Below the pieces are notes generated by a model, which ran no database searches, was not told where the DNA came from, and was given only the letters and a program-made list of their open reading frames with translations. The position numbers and the translations under genes were made by a program. Of a stretch of 36,820 nt of DNA, positions 19,712-28,879 are shown piece by piece (position 1 is the stretch's first letter; every line of letters begins with the position of its first letter). Origin of the DNA: a bacterium (GTDB lineage Bacteria > UBP6 > JAFGXH01); contig JAFGXH010000277.1 in NCBI GenBank assembly GCA_016936735.1, positions 1 to 36,820 of the forward strand, given 5' to 3'.

Positions 19712-20896
19712 ATGGGTCAGCTAGAAAAGTTTTTAACAGATAATCTTAATGAGCTTCATGAAAAAAATCTATACTTTGAACTAAAAGAGTTACAAGGTGC
19801 AGCAGCTAATCGAGTTACTATTGGTGGTAAAAGTTATGTCCAAATGTCATCTAATAACTATCTTGGTCTTGCAACTGACCCAGAGATGATAAAAGCTGCA
19901 AAAGAGGCTCTTGATAAGTATGGAGCAGGAACAGCAGCTGTTAGAACAATAACAGGTACAATGGATCTGCATACAGAGCTTGAGAATCATATTGCTAAAT
20001 TCAAACATACAGAGGCTGCTCTTGTTCTTCAATCAGGTTACACCGCAAATGTTGGTGTTGTTACTGGTTTAATGAATAAAAACGATTTAATTATATCTGA
20101 TGAACTAAATCATGCCTCAATTATAGATGGAATTAGACTTACAGGAGCCTCTAAATATATCTACAAACATAAAGATATGGAAGATTTAGAGAGAGGATTA
20201 AAAGAGGCTCAAGAAAAGGGGTATGGTAAAATCCTTGTTGTAACTGATGGAGTTTTTAGTATGGATGGTGATATTGCACCACTTCCAAATATTGTTGAAC
20301 TTAAAGATAAATATGGTGTTATGATGATGGTTGATGATGCTCACTCTAGTGGCGTTTTAGGTAAAGCGGGACGTGGAACTGTAGATCATTTTAATTTGAA
20401 TGGGAAAGTGGAGATTCAAATTGGAACATTGTCAAAAGCTATAGGTGTTCTTGGTGGTTATGTTGCTGGTTCAAAAGATTTAAGGAATTGGCTTATCAAT
20501 AGATGTCGACCTTTTCTTTTCTCTTCATCACATCCACTTAGTATAACTGCTGCTGCACTTAAAGCCTTCCAAATTCTTGAACAACAGCCTGAAAGGATTG
20601 AAAAACTTTGGAGTAATGCAAGATATTTTAAAAAAGGACTTCAAGATTTAGGGTTTGATACAGGTTTTAGTGAAACTCCAATAACTCCTGTTATTGCTGG
20701 TTCTCCAGAAAAGGCAAAACTTCTTGGAAAAAAACTTTTTGAAAATGGGGTTTTTGCAACTCCTATTGTTTTTCCAACTGTTCCAATGGATAAATGCCGA
20801 GTTAGAACAATTGTTATGGCAACTCATACTAAAGAGGATTTAGATTTATCACTTGAGGCATTTAAAAAAGTTGGTAAAGAGCTTGGATTAATTTAA
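19712..20896 (+). CDS. kbl: Glycine C-acetyltransferase / 2-amino-3-ketobutyrate CoA ligase family (alpha-oxoamine synthase)
   Basis: MSSNNYLGLATDPEMIKAAKEALDKYGAGTAAVRTITGTMDLHTELE; VMMMVDDAHSSGVLG; PLP Lys motif GTLSKAIGVLGGYVAG. Confidence 0.88.
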   Translation: MGQLEKFLTDNLNELHEKNLYFELKELQGAAANRVTIGGKSYVQMSSNNYLGLATDPEMIKAAKEALDKYGAGTAAVRTITGTMDLHTELENHIAKFKHTEAALVLQSGYTANVGVVTGLMNKNDLIISDELNHASIIDGIRLTGASKYIYKHKDMEDLERGLKEAQEKGYGKILVVTDGVFSMDGDIAPLPNIVELKDKYGVMMMVDDAHSSGVLGKAGRGTVDHFNLNGKVEIQIGTLSKAIGVLGGYVAGSKDLRNWLINRCRPFLFSSSHPLSITAAALKAFQILEQQPERIEKLWSNARYFKKGLQDLGFDTGFSETPITPVIAGSPEKAKLLGKKLFENGVFATPIVFPTVPMDKCRVRTIVMATHTKEDLDLSLEAFKKVGKELGLI

Positions 20897-20905
20897 TAAT
20901 ATATA

Positions 20906-21484
20906 TCAATACCAACCAGATTCATCTAAAACAACCTCAACATTAGGATACTTATCACCAACTACCATCTGAATATATTGAAGAGTACCTAATGATGCAC
21001 TTGGGCAACTATGACAAGCCCCTTGATAACTGATTGTTAAAACATTATCACTAAAATCAACAATATCAACATCCCCCCCATCACCCTGAAGTGCTGGTCT
21101 TATTGATTCATCTAAAAGAGCATCAATCTCTCTTAACTCCTCTGGAAGATTTGATTTGTCTAATTTAGCTCGCTCTTTAATTTGCTCCTCTTTCTGCTCG
21201 ATATTTGGATTGTGTTCATCCATTTTATCATAAAGAGTATCCATTATTTTCTCTTCAATATCAATCCATCTAACTTCACTACTTTTAGTTACTGTGATTG
21301 TATTATCAAAAAAATGAACCTGTTTTACACCATCTATTGCAAAAAGGTATGCTGCAAGAGGTGAATTGCACTCATTGAGTGAAAAATATGTTACTTTCCC
21401 TTCAATAATAACATCTCTATTCATAACAAACTTTAATGCACTTGGATTTGGTGTCAATTGTACAATTACCTGTAAATCACTCAT
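20906..21484 (-). CDS. NifU/NfuA-type Fe-S carrier protein (Nfu N-domain plus NifU C-domain)
   Basis: LTPNPSALKFVMNRDV (Nfu N), IRPALQGDGGDVDIVDF...GACHSCPSASLGTLQ (NifU C-domain CxxC). Confidence 0.9.
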   Translation of the reverse strand: MSDLQVIVQLTPNPSALKFVMNRDVIIEGKVTYFSLNECNSPLAAYLFAIDGVKQVHFFDNTITVTKSSEVRWIDIEEKIMDTLYDKMDEHNPNIEQKEEQIKERAKLDKSNLPEELREIDALLDESIRPALQGDGGDVDIVDFSDNVLTISYQGACHSCPSASLGTLQYIQMVVGDKYPNVEVVLDESGWY

Positions 21485-21561
21485 CTTAACTCTCCTAATA
21501 ATGAGTTTATAACTTTATATTTACTACTAATAAATTTTTACTTAAAAAAAATAAAAAAATT

Positions 21562-21990
21562 TTATTCAGAAACAGGAGTCTCAATTGCCTGCTTCATTGT
21601 GTGCCAAGATATTGTTGCACATTTAATTCTTGCTGGATAATCTTTAACTCCAGAGAGAACAGATATTTTACCTAACTCTTTTAAATCACCTTCAGATAAT
21701 GTCATATAGTCATGAAACTTTTTTATTATAGAGTCAGCCTCTTCAACTGTTTTATTTTTTAAAGACTCTGTCATTAATGATGCAGATGCTTTTGATATTG
21801 CACACCCTTCACCCTCAAAAAAAACATTTTTAATAACATTATCCTCAATTGTTAAATATATAAAGTAGTGGTCTCCACATAAAGGATTAAATCCCTCTGC
21901 CCAATGTGTAAAGCTCTCTGGTTTTCCAAAGTTTTTAGGGCTTTTATTATGTGAAAGAATCACCTGTTGATATAACTCATTTTGATTCAT
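21562..21990 (-). CDS. sufU: SufU-like Fe-S assembly scaffold/sulfurtransferase
   Basis: LYQQVILSHNKSPKNFG, NPLCGD, FEGEGCAISKASASLMTE, PARIKCATISW. Confidence 0.92.
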   Translation of the reverse strand: MNQNELYQQVILSHNKSPKNFGKPESFTHWAEGFNPLCGDHYFIYLTIEDNVIKNVFFEGEGCAISKASASLMTESLKNKTVEEADSIIKKFHDYMTLSEGDLKELGKISVLSGVKDYPARIKCATISWHTMKQAIETPVSE

Positions 21991-22000
21991 CTATAATCTC

Positions 22001-23221
22001 CTACTCAAAAATAGATTGAACATATAAAATCCCATCAACCAATCTATCAATATCTGTTTTTGTGTTATAAAAAGAGATAGAGGCTCTTGTTGTTGCAGGA
22101 ATTTTAAAAAACTCCATAACAGGTTGTGCACAATGATGTCCTGTTCTTACTGCAATTCCTTTTGAATCTAAAAGAGAGCCAACATCATGTGGATGAATTC
22201 CATTTAAAACAAAAGAGATTACTGAAGATTTATCTGGAGATGTTCCAACTACTCTAAGATTTTTTATCTCACTAAGCTTTTGAGTCCCATATTGAAGTAG
22301 TTCATGTTCATACTCTTCAATATTTTTTAGTCCAATACTATTTATATAATCTATTGCAGCACCAAGAGCAATAACTCCAGCAATATCTGGAGTACCGGCT
22401 TCAAAACGGTATGGAATTGTGTTATATATTGTTTTATCAAATCTAACAGATGCAATCATATCTCCACCACCATCAATAGGAGGCATCTTCTCTAGCAACT
22501 GTTTTTTTGCATATAACACACCAACACCAGTTGGACCAAACATTTTATGAGCAGAGAAGGCAATAAAATCTATATCCAATTTTTTAACATCAATTGTTAT
22601 ATGGGCAATAGCCTGTGCAGCATCAATTAAAACAGGAATATTTTTACTATGTGCTATTTCAACTATTTTATCAACAGGATTTATTGTTCCTAAAGCGTTT
22701 GAAAGGTAGGTGATTGATACTAATTTTGTTTTCTCTGTTATTAAACTCTCTAAATGCTCTAAATCAAGAACACCTCTTTCATCCATTTGAGCAACTTTTA
22801 AAACAATACTCTTTCTATCTCTTAGCATCTGCCAAGGAACAATATTTGAGTGATGTTCCATTTGAGATATAATAACCTCATCTCCACTCTCTAAAAGAGA
22901 GCCAAAACTTTGAGCAACAAAATTGATTGCACCTGTTGTTCCTTTAGTAAAAATAGTCTCCCAAGTTGAATTACCATGGAGATAGTTTTTTACTTTATCT
23001 CTTACCTCTTCAAAATATGTTGTTGCCTGTTGGCTTAAAAAATGAACTCCTCTATGAATATTTGATGTTTCATAAAGATAGTGTTTAGAAAGTCTATCAA
23101 TGACATATTTTGGTTTTAATGTTGTTGCTGCATTATCAAGATATACAAGTGGATAACCATTTATTTCTGTCTCTAAAATAGGGAAATCTTCTCTTATTTT
23201 TGCTAATATATTACTATCCAT
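22001..23221 (-). CDS. sufS: Cysteine desulfurase SufS
   Basis: YLDNAATTLKP, EHHSNIVPWQML, FSAHKMFGPTGVGVLY (PLP Lys), RTGHHCAQPVM (active Cys). Confidence 0.96.
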   Translation of the reverse strand: MDSNILAKIREDFPILETEINGYPLVYLDNAATTLKPKYVIDRLSKHYLYETSNIHRGVHFLSQQATTYFEEVRDKVKNYLHGNSTWETIFTKGTTGAINFVAQSFGSLLESGDEVIISQMEHHSNIVPWQMLRDRKSIVLKVAQMDERGVLDLEHLESLITEKTKLVSITYLSNALGTINPVDKIVEIAHSKNIPVLIDAAQAIAHITIDVKKLDIDFIAFSAHKMFGPTGVGVLYAKKQLLEKMPPIDGGGDMIASVRFDKTIYNTIPYRFEAGTPDIAGVIALGAAIDYINSIGLKNIEEYEHELLQYGTQKLSEIKNLRVVGTSPDKSSVISFVLNGIHPHDVGSLLDSKGIAVRTGHHCAQPVMEFFKIPATTRASISFYNTKTDIDRLVDGILYVQSIFE

Positions 23222-23224
23222 TGT

Positions 23225-24418
23225 TTAAACTTCCCAAAAATATGAATTAAGTATAACCTCTATATAATTTTTAATAAGAGGCTGTTCTATTTTATTTAAT
23301 GCCTCATCTGCAAAAGCTTTTGAAACCATTTTTGTTGCAACATCTTTTGAAACTCCTCTTGTTTGAAGATAGAAAAGCTCCTCTTTATTTATTTGACCGC
23401 TGGTTGCACCATGAGAGCATTTAACATCATCTGCATCAATTTCAAGTTGAGGTTTTGTATAAATAGTTGCCCTATTACTTAACATTAAATTCTGATTAAG
23501 CTGTTTTGAAAATGATTGTTGAGCATCTCTTAAAACAGATACTTTTCCATTAAAAATAGCAGTTGAGCTATCTTTTAGTAACCCTTTAAAAAACTGTTCA
23601 CTCTCTGTGTTTGGAGATTGATGATAAACAGATACCTGATTATCAACATGGTTATTCCCTTTTGAAGCATATATTGCAGAGATGTTTGTTTTTGCATATC
23701 TCTCATTAAGAAAAACAGATAGTTCATGTCTTGAGAAAGGGGAGTCTCCTTGAAAAAGAAAAGCATTGAATATTGAGTTCTCTTTTTGTAATATTTTGGT
23801 AACACCAAGATGTGTTCCATTTTTCTCATGTTTAACTCTATAGTAGTTAAGAGTAGAGTTTTTTTCAAGAATAATATCACTTACAGGTGTTGATAAAAAA
23901 TCCTCTCTATAAGATATATGTGTCTCTAAAAGAGAGCAATTGCTGTTTTCAAGTCCAAAAAATATAACTCTTGGTGATGAAAGTATTGGAGTATCTATTT
24001 TTTTATTTTCACCATAAAAAATGAGTTGAATTAAAGATCTGTTTGATGTTTTACTCTCAATATAAACTCCACTTTCAGAGAAAACTCTATTTAAATTATC
24101 AACAAATGTTGAATCCGATTCTGGAATTTGAAAACTACTCTCTATCCGTTCGGGATATCTTAAAAAAGCCTGATTGAGAGGTAAAATAGTAAAATTTTCA
24201 TGAAATTTGCTATCTTTTATTGATAGTACTCCATCAATAAAAACAACAACAGCATCACCAATAAACTCTTTCTTTTTAAAATCGGAATTTATAAAGTGAT
24301 GATGATCCTCTTGAACAATTTGGAACTCTTTCTCTTTCAAAAATGAGATATCACTATATTTCCAGCTCTCATTTTTTCTATATTTTGGAAAATCGGAAAT
24401 TCTATCAATAAGTTTCAT
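23225..24418 (-). CDS. sufD: Fe-S cluster assembly protein SufD
   Basis: SufBD core: AQQSFSKQLNQNLMLSNRATIYTKPQLEIDADDVKCSHGATSGQINKEELFYLQTRGV. Confidence 0.94.
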   Translation of the reverse strand: MKLIDRISDFPKYRKNESWKYSDISFLKEKEFQIVQEDHHHFINSDFKKKEFIGDAVVVFIDGVLSIKDSKFHENFTILPLNQAFLRYPERIESSFQIPESDSTFVDNLNRVFSESGVYIESKTSNRSLIQLIFYGENKKIDTPILSSPRVIFFGLENSNCSLLETHISYREDFLSTPVSDIILEKNSTLNYYRVKHEKNGTHLGVTKILQKENSIFNAFLFQGDSPFSRHELSVFLNERYAKTNISAIYASKGNNHVDNQVSVYHQSPNTESEQFFKGLLKDSSTAIFNGKVSVLRDAQQSFSKQLNQNLMLSNRATIYTKPQLEIDADDVKCSHGATSGQINKEELFYLQTRGVSKDVATKMVSKAFADEALNKIEQPLIKNYIEVILNSYFWEV

Positions 24419-24432
24419 TAAAAAACCCCTTT

Positions 24433-25203
24433 TTAATTTGAATTTTGGCTCTCTTTTATTATTGAGTCATAACCATTTTGTTCAATTTCATAAGCAAGAG
24501 ACTCCTCTCCCGTTTTTATTATTTTTCCATCATACATAACATGAACAAAATCTGGTTTTACATAATCAAGAAGTCTATGATAGTGAGTGATAAGGATGAT
24601 TGCATTATCTCTTCTTTTTAACCTATTAATACCCTCTCCAACAACTCTAAGAGCATCAACATCTAAACCTGAATCGGTTTCATCAAGGAAGGATACTTTT
24701 GGAGATAAAACAGCCATCTGTAGTATCTCATTTCTCTTTTTCTCACCACCAGAGAAACCAACATTTAGCTCTCTATTAACAAATTTCTCTCCCATTCCTA
24801 AGAAATCCATTTTCTCTTTTAAAAAATCTTGAAAATCTAATGGATCCATCTCTTCAACACCCTGATATTTACATATCTCATTAAATGCTGCACGAAGAAA
24901 CTCCTCATTGCTAACACCAGGAATCTCAACAGGATACTGAAAACCCATAAAAATACCCTCTTTAGCTCTAATATCAGGTTCCATATCAAGAAGATTTTTT
25001 TTCTTAAAATTTATATCATAAATAACTTCACCATCTGTAATCTCATAATCTGGATGACCAGCTACAACTTTTGAAAGTGTACTTTTTCCTGAACCATTAG
25101 GTCCCATAATAACATGAACTTCACCTGTTTTTATTGTGAGATTTATTCCTTTAAGAATCTCTTTTCCATCAACAGATGCTGAAATATTTTTAATTGTTAA
25201 CAT
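24433..25203 (-). CDS. sufC: Fe-S cluster assembly ATPase SufC
   Basis: Walker A GPNGSGKST, signature FSGGEKKRNEILQM, FLDETDSGLDVDALRVV; start at MLTIKNI preferred after AGAGG. Confidence 0.96.
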   Translation of the reverse strand: MLTIKNISASVDGKEILKGINLTIKTGEVHVIMGPNGSGKSTLSKVVAGHPDYEITDGEVIYDINFKKKNLLDMEPDIRAKEGIFMGFQYPVEIPGVSNEEFLRAAFNEICKYQGVEEMDPLDFQDFLKEKMDFLGMGEKFVNRELNVGFSGGEKKRNEILQMAVLSPKVSFLDETDSGLDVDALRVVGEGINRLKRRDNAIILITHYHRLLDYVKPDFVHVMYDGKIIKTGEESLAYEIEQNGYDSIIKESQNSN

Positions 25204-25312
25204 TTTTGCTACCTCTCTTTTCAAATATTATATATTAATCACAAAAATAATTTTGTTGTTGTGATTTTTATAAAAAGCTATTTTATTTTTCATTTTTTTT
25301 AATGAAAAAATA

Positions 25313-26746
25313 TTAACCAATACTTCCTTCAAGTCTCATTTCTAAAAGTCTTACTGCCTCAACAGAGAATTCAAGAGGTAGCTCTTTAAAAACCTCTTTA
25401 CAAAAACCATTGATAAGAAGTGAAATTGTGCTTTCTGTACTTAAGCCTCTTGAATTTAAGTAAAAAATCTGGTCTGTACTAATTTTTGATGTTGTTGCTT
25501 CATGTTCTAATGTTGCAGAATTGTTTTTTACTTCTAAATATGGAAATGTGTTTGCAGAGCATTTATCTCCAACAAGAAGAGAGTCGCATTGGGAGTAGTT
25601 TCTTGCATTTTCAGCAGATGGTGCAATTCTAACAAGACCACGATATGTGTTTGTTGAGTATTCTGCTGAAATTCCTTTTGAGATAATTCTACTTTTTGTA
25701 TTTTTCCCAATATGAATCATTTTAGTTCCAGTATCAGCTTTCATGTAGTTGTTTGTAAGTGCAACAGAGTAGAACTCTCCAATTGAGTTATCTCCCTGAA
25801 GAATAACACTTGGATATTTCCAAGTTAATGCAGAGCCAGCCTCAACTTGAGTCCAAGAGATTTTTGAACCACTTCCAGCACATTTTCCTCTTTTGGTAAC
25901 AAAGTTATATATTCCACCAACACCATTTTTATCACCAGCATACCAATTTTGAACTGTTGAATATTTTATCTCAGCATCTTTTAATGCAATAAGCTCAACA
26001 ACAGCAGCATGAAGCTGATTTTCATCTCTCATTGGGGCAGTACAACCCTCAATATAGCTTACATAACTTCCTTCATCAGCAATAATTAAAGTTCTTTCAA
26101 ACTGTCCTGTTTCTGATGCATTTATTCTAAAATATGTTGATAAATCCATTGGACATCTAACATTTTTAGGAATATAAACAAAAGAACCATCACTAAAAAC
26201 AGCTGAATTTAAAGATGCAAAAAAGTTATCTGTTGGTGGAACAACTGTTCCAAGATATTTTTGAACAAGCTCTGGATGTTTTTTTACTGCTTCAGATATT
26301 GGGCAAAAGATAATACCATGTTTTGAGAGTAACTCTTGATGTGTTGTTGCAACAGAAACACTATCAAAAACAGCATCAATAGCAACTCCAGCAAGTCTAG
26401 CTCTTTCATGAATTGGAACTCCAAGCTTTTCAAAAGTTTCTAGTAGTTCTGGATCAACCTCATCCATAGATTTAGGTCCCTCTTTCTTTTTGGGAGCAGA
26501 GTAGTATTTTAAATTTTGATAATCTATTGGATTATAGTCGAAATCTGCCCAATGTGGCTCCTCCATAGTTTTCCATTTATCAAAAGCACTTAATCTAAAA
26601 TTCAACATAAAATCTGGTTCTCCCTTTTTTTGAGAGATAGCCTTTATAATATCTTCATTAAGCCCTTTTGGAAGCTCATCAACCTCAATATTAGTTGTGA
26701 ATCCATATTTATAATCTTTACTTAGAAATTGCTCATTATCAGCCAT
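25313..26746 (-). CDS. sufB: Fe-S cluster assembly protein SufB
   Basis: [83 protein letters not shown]; start at MADNEQ after AAGGATTTGTA. Confidence 0.96.
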   Translation of the reverse strand: MADNEQFLSKDYKYGFTTNIEVDELPKGLNEDIIKAISQKKGEPDFMLNFRLSAFDKWKTMEEPHWADFDYNPIDYQNLKYYSAPKKKEGPKSMDEVDPELLETFEKLGVPIHERARLAGVAIDAVFDSVSVATTHQELLSKHGIIFCPISEAVKKHPELVQKYLGTVVPPTDNFFASLNSAVFSDGSFVYIPKNVRCPMDLSTYFRINASETGQFERTLIIADEGSYVSYIEGCTAPMRDENQLHAAVVELIALKDAEIKYSTVQNWYAGDKNGVGGIYNFVTKRGKCAGSGSKISWTQVEAGSALTWKYPSVILQGDNSIGEFYSVALTNNYMKADTGTKMIHIGKNTKSRIISKGISAEYSTNTYRGLVRIAPSAENARNYSQCDSLLVGDKCSANTFPYLEVKNNSATLEHEATTSKISTDQIFYLNSRGLSTESTISLLINGFCKEVFKELPLEFSVEAVRLLEMRLEGSIG

Positions 26747-26783
26747 TACAAATCCTTTCAAGTGTTAATTTATTTATAAATCT

Positions 26784-26822
26784 TTTTTATAGTTAAAAAA
26801 ATATTATTTTTAACTATAAAAA
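26784..26822. repeat. Perfect 16-bp inverted repeat with 7-nt loop between rrf2 and sufB
   Basis: TTTTTATAGTTAAAAA-aatatta-TTTTTAACTATAAAAA. Confidence 0.85.
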
Positions 26823-26851
26823 GAGATTATTGCTTTTTTTGTTTTGTAAAA

Positions 26852-27271
26852 TTACTCCTCTTTTTTATCAAAAGATGGGTTTAAAAGCTCTTTTACTGTT
26901 ATTGATTTATAAAAATCAATAACTTTTCCATTTAAAAATTTTAAAGATGGGGAGATATTACAAAAATGATTAAGAGTGCATTTTCCCTCAAGGCATTTTG
27001 CAATACTCATTTTTCCATTTACAGTCTCTATTAACTCTAAAAGTGTGATATTTGATAAATCAGATATGATAGAGTATCCACCATGTATTCCCTGTTCAGA
27101 TTTTAATATTTTTTTTTGAGTTAAATTCTGCATCACTTTTGAAGTTAAATCAAAAGTAGATTTATAAATTAAACAAATCTCTTTTGCTGATGTTGGATTT
27201 TTCTCTATTTTGCTACTTAGATGTTTTAGAATCATTAAGGCATACTCAACTTTTTTACTAAGTTTAATCAT
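26852..27271 (-). CDS. Rrf2-family transcriptional regulator (IscR/SufR-like) with three C-terminal cysteines
   Basis: MIKLSKKVEYALMILKHLS...GIHGGYSI wHTH, CLEGKCTLNHFC; GGAGG 4 nt before ATG 27271. Confidence 0.93.
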   Translation of the reverse strand: MIKLSKKVEYALMILKHLSSKIEKNPTSAKEICLIYKSTFDLTSKVMQNLTQKKILKSEQGIHGGYSIISDLSNITLLELIETVNGKMSIAKCLEGKCTLNHFCNISPSLKFLNGKVIDFYKSITVKELLNPSFDKKEE

Positions 27272-27290
27272 AAATCCTCCATACAAAAAC

Positions 27291-27319
27291 AAATATATCT
27301 ATTTTTGACTAAAAGTCAA
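27291..27319 (-). promoter_or_regulatory. Putative rrf2-suf promoter whose -35 (TTGACT) is one arm of a palindrome TTGACT-TTT-AGTCAA
   Basis: Plus-strand TTGACTaaaAGTCAA at 27305-27319; minus-strand TTGACT-N16-TATATT then GGAGG-ATG. Confidence 0.65.
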
Positions 27320-27354
27320 TTTTAAAATAAGTTTTTTTTTTACTTATTTTAAAA
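27320..27354. repeat. Perfect 13-bp AT-rich inverted repeat with T9 loop between ispE and the rrf2 promoter
   Basis: TTTTAAAATAAGT-(T)9-ACTTATTTTAAAA. Confidence 0.8.
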
Positions 27355-27398
27355 ATATATCTCTATTATTAAATTTTTATGATTATTTACTATTATGG

Positions 27399-28340
27399 TT
27401 ATAATATTTTTACTTTTTTTAGATAACTATTTTTTGAGTCTATCTCATTTGATAATGGAATATAAAATGTTGATCCAGAACCACTCATAAATGGAGTTGT
27501 TGTATTTGGAAAACTATTTTTTATTTGAGGAATCATTTTAATTACATAACTCTCCAATCTATTGAAATATAAAAGCTTTGATTGAGATAGATAGCTCCAT
27601 AGTGGATAGTTTTTATCAATTTTAAATTTTTCATTACATATATCAATAAAGTAGTTATTTTTTAAAAAATAATCAATATTATTACTATCTTTTAATGAAT
27701 AACTTAATTTTTGATTAAATTCTAAATCTAAAATCTCTTTAGGTATTTTATATGGACTGGTTTTGTTAATATCAAGAGAGTACTCTTTAAATGCTTGAGG
27801 TGTTGATGAGTGGATATCAGATAGAATAAGGTAATATTCTAAATTTTTAGGTATTTTAATCTCTCTACAAATCTCACCAACCCCTTCACAAAAAGCTGGT
27901 TTATTTAGCAAGAAGAATGGAACATCTGCTCCAAGAGATAAGGCAATCTCTAAAAGCTCTTTCTCTGTTGCAAATTGATACCACTCATTTATTTTTTTCA
28001 AAAATGCAGCACAATCTCCACTTCCCCCACCAAGACCACCACCAATTGGGATATTTTTATCCAATTTTATTTCAATATCTACTGGCAATTTGTATTGGTC
28101 TAAAACTATTTTTGCTGCCTTATAAAGAATGTTATCCTCTTTAGGAATAATGTTGCAATCGATTTGAATATCTGAATACTCATTTTTTTTTTGTGTGATT
28201 TTTATATCGAGTGTGTCATATAGAGATATTGGAACCATAATAGTTTCTAAAAGGTGATAGCCATTATCTTTTTTTCCAACTATTTCAAGATAAATATTTA
28301 GTTTTGCATTAGAGTTTATTTTTTCGTGATATTGATTCAT
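27399..28340 (-). CDS. ispE: 4-diphosphocytidyl-2-C-methyl-D-erythritol kinase
   Basis: NAKLNIYLEIVGKKDNGYHLLETIMVPISLYD, NIPIGGGLGGGSGDCAAFL, LGADVPFFL, FMSGSGSTFY; start at MNQYHEK after GAGAGG. Confidence 0.94.
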   Translation of the reverse strand: MNQYHEKINSNAKLNIYLEIVGKKDNGYHLLETIMVPISLYDTLDIKITQKKNEYSDIQIDCNIIPKEDNILYKAAKIVLDQYKLPVDIEIKLDKNIPIGGGLGGGSGDCAAFLKKINEWYQFATEKELLEIALSLGADVPFFLLNKPAFCEGVGEICREIKIPKNLEYYLILSDIHSSTPQAFKEYSLDINKTSPYKIPKEILDLEFNQKLSYSLKDSNNIDYFLKNNYFIDICNEKFKIDKNYPLWSYLSQSKLLYFNRLESYVIKMIPQIKNSFPNTTTPFMSGSGSTFYIPLSNEIDSKNSYLKKVKIL

Positions 28341-28469
28341 AATACCTCTCAAAAGAACTCCGATTATAACATTTTTCTATTTGCCATAAAATAGAAAAGA
28401 GATATTTCTTTAGAAAATAGGGTTTTGTGAAAAAAAATAGTTTTTTTTTTAATGATGTAAAAAAAAATA

Positions 28470-28498
28470 TTGACAAACAAGAAAAAATTTTGTATACA
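28470..28498 (+). promoter_or_regulatory. Strong sigma70-like promoter TTGACA-N17-TATACA (TG directly before -10) for the tRNA-tuf operon
   Basis: -35 28470-28475, -10 28493-28498, first tRNA begins at 28510. Confidence 0.85.
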
Positions 28499-28509
28499 GT
28501 TTAGGCAAT

Positions 28510-28581
28510 GCTGGTGTAGCTCAATGGCAGAGCAATGGTTTTGTAAACCATCGGTTGCGGGTTCGATTCCCATCACCAGCT
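28510..28581 (+). tRNA. tRNA-Thr (anticodon TGT)
   Basis: Acceptor GCTGGTG/CACCAGC; anticodon arm ATGGT-TTTGTAA-ACCAT; GGTTCGATTCC T-arm. Confidence 0.95.
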
Positions 28582-28594
28582 TTTTCTCTTTTAA

Positions 28595-28677
28595 GGAGGG
28601 GTTCCCGAGCGGCCAAAGGGAGCAGACTGTAAATCTGTCGGCGGAGTCCTTCGGAGGTTCGAATCCTCCCCCCTCCA
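28595..28677 (+). tRNA. tRNA-Tyr (anticodon GTA)
   Basis: Acceptor GGAGGGG/CCCCTCC; anticodon arm GCAGA-CTGTAAA-TCTGT; long variable arm. Confidence 0.95.
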
Positions 28678-28685
28678 CTTTCCAA

Positions 28686-28757
28686 GCGGGTGTAGCTCAG
28701 TGGTAGAGCATCAGCCTTCCAAGCTGAGGGTCGCGGGTTCAAGCCCCGTTGCCCGCT
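28686..28757 (+). tRNA. tRNA-Gly (anticodon TCC)
   Basis: Acceptor GCGGGTG/TGCCCGC; anticodon arm TCAGC-CTTCCAA-GCTGA. Confidence 0.95.
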
Positions 28758-28765
28758 TTTTTTTT

Positions 28766-28838
28766 GCCTACATAGCTCAGACGGTAGAGCACCTCCTTGG
28801 TAAGGAGGAGGTCACCGGTTCAAGTCCGGTTGTAGGCT
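28766..28838 (+). tRNA. tRNA-Thr (anticodon GGT)
   Basis: Acceptor GCCTACA/TGTAGGC; anticodon arm CCTCC-TTGGTAA-GGAGG. Confidence 0.95.
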
Positions 28839-28879
28839 TTTTGTTGTATTTGGAATTAATATTATTCTGGGAGTATAAA

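Noticed and set aside
24587-24832. Plus-strand ORF 24587..24832
   Set aside because: Antisense to sufC Walker/signature region.
28364-28742. Several overlapping ORFs on both strands (e.g. 28364..28678 -, 28470..28706 +, 28521..28742 -)
   Set aside because: They lie across the tRNA genes; peptides such as GSSPVAR and GDGNRTRN are typical false translations of tRNAs.
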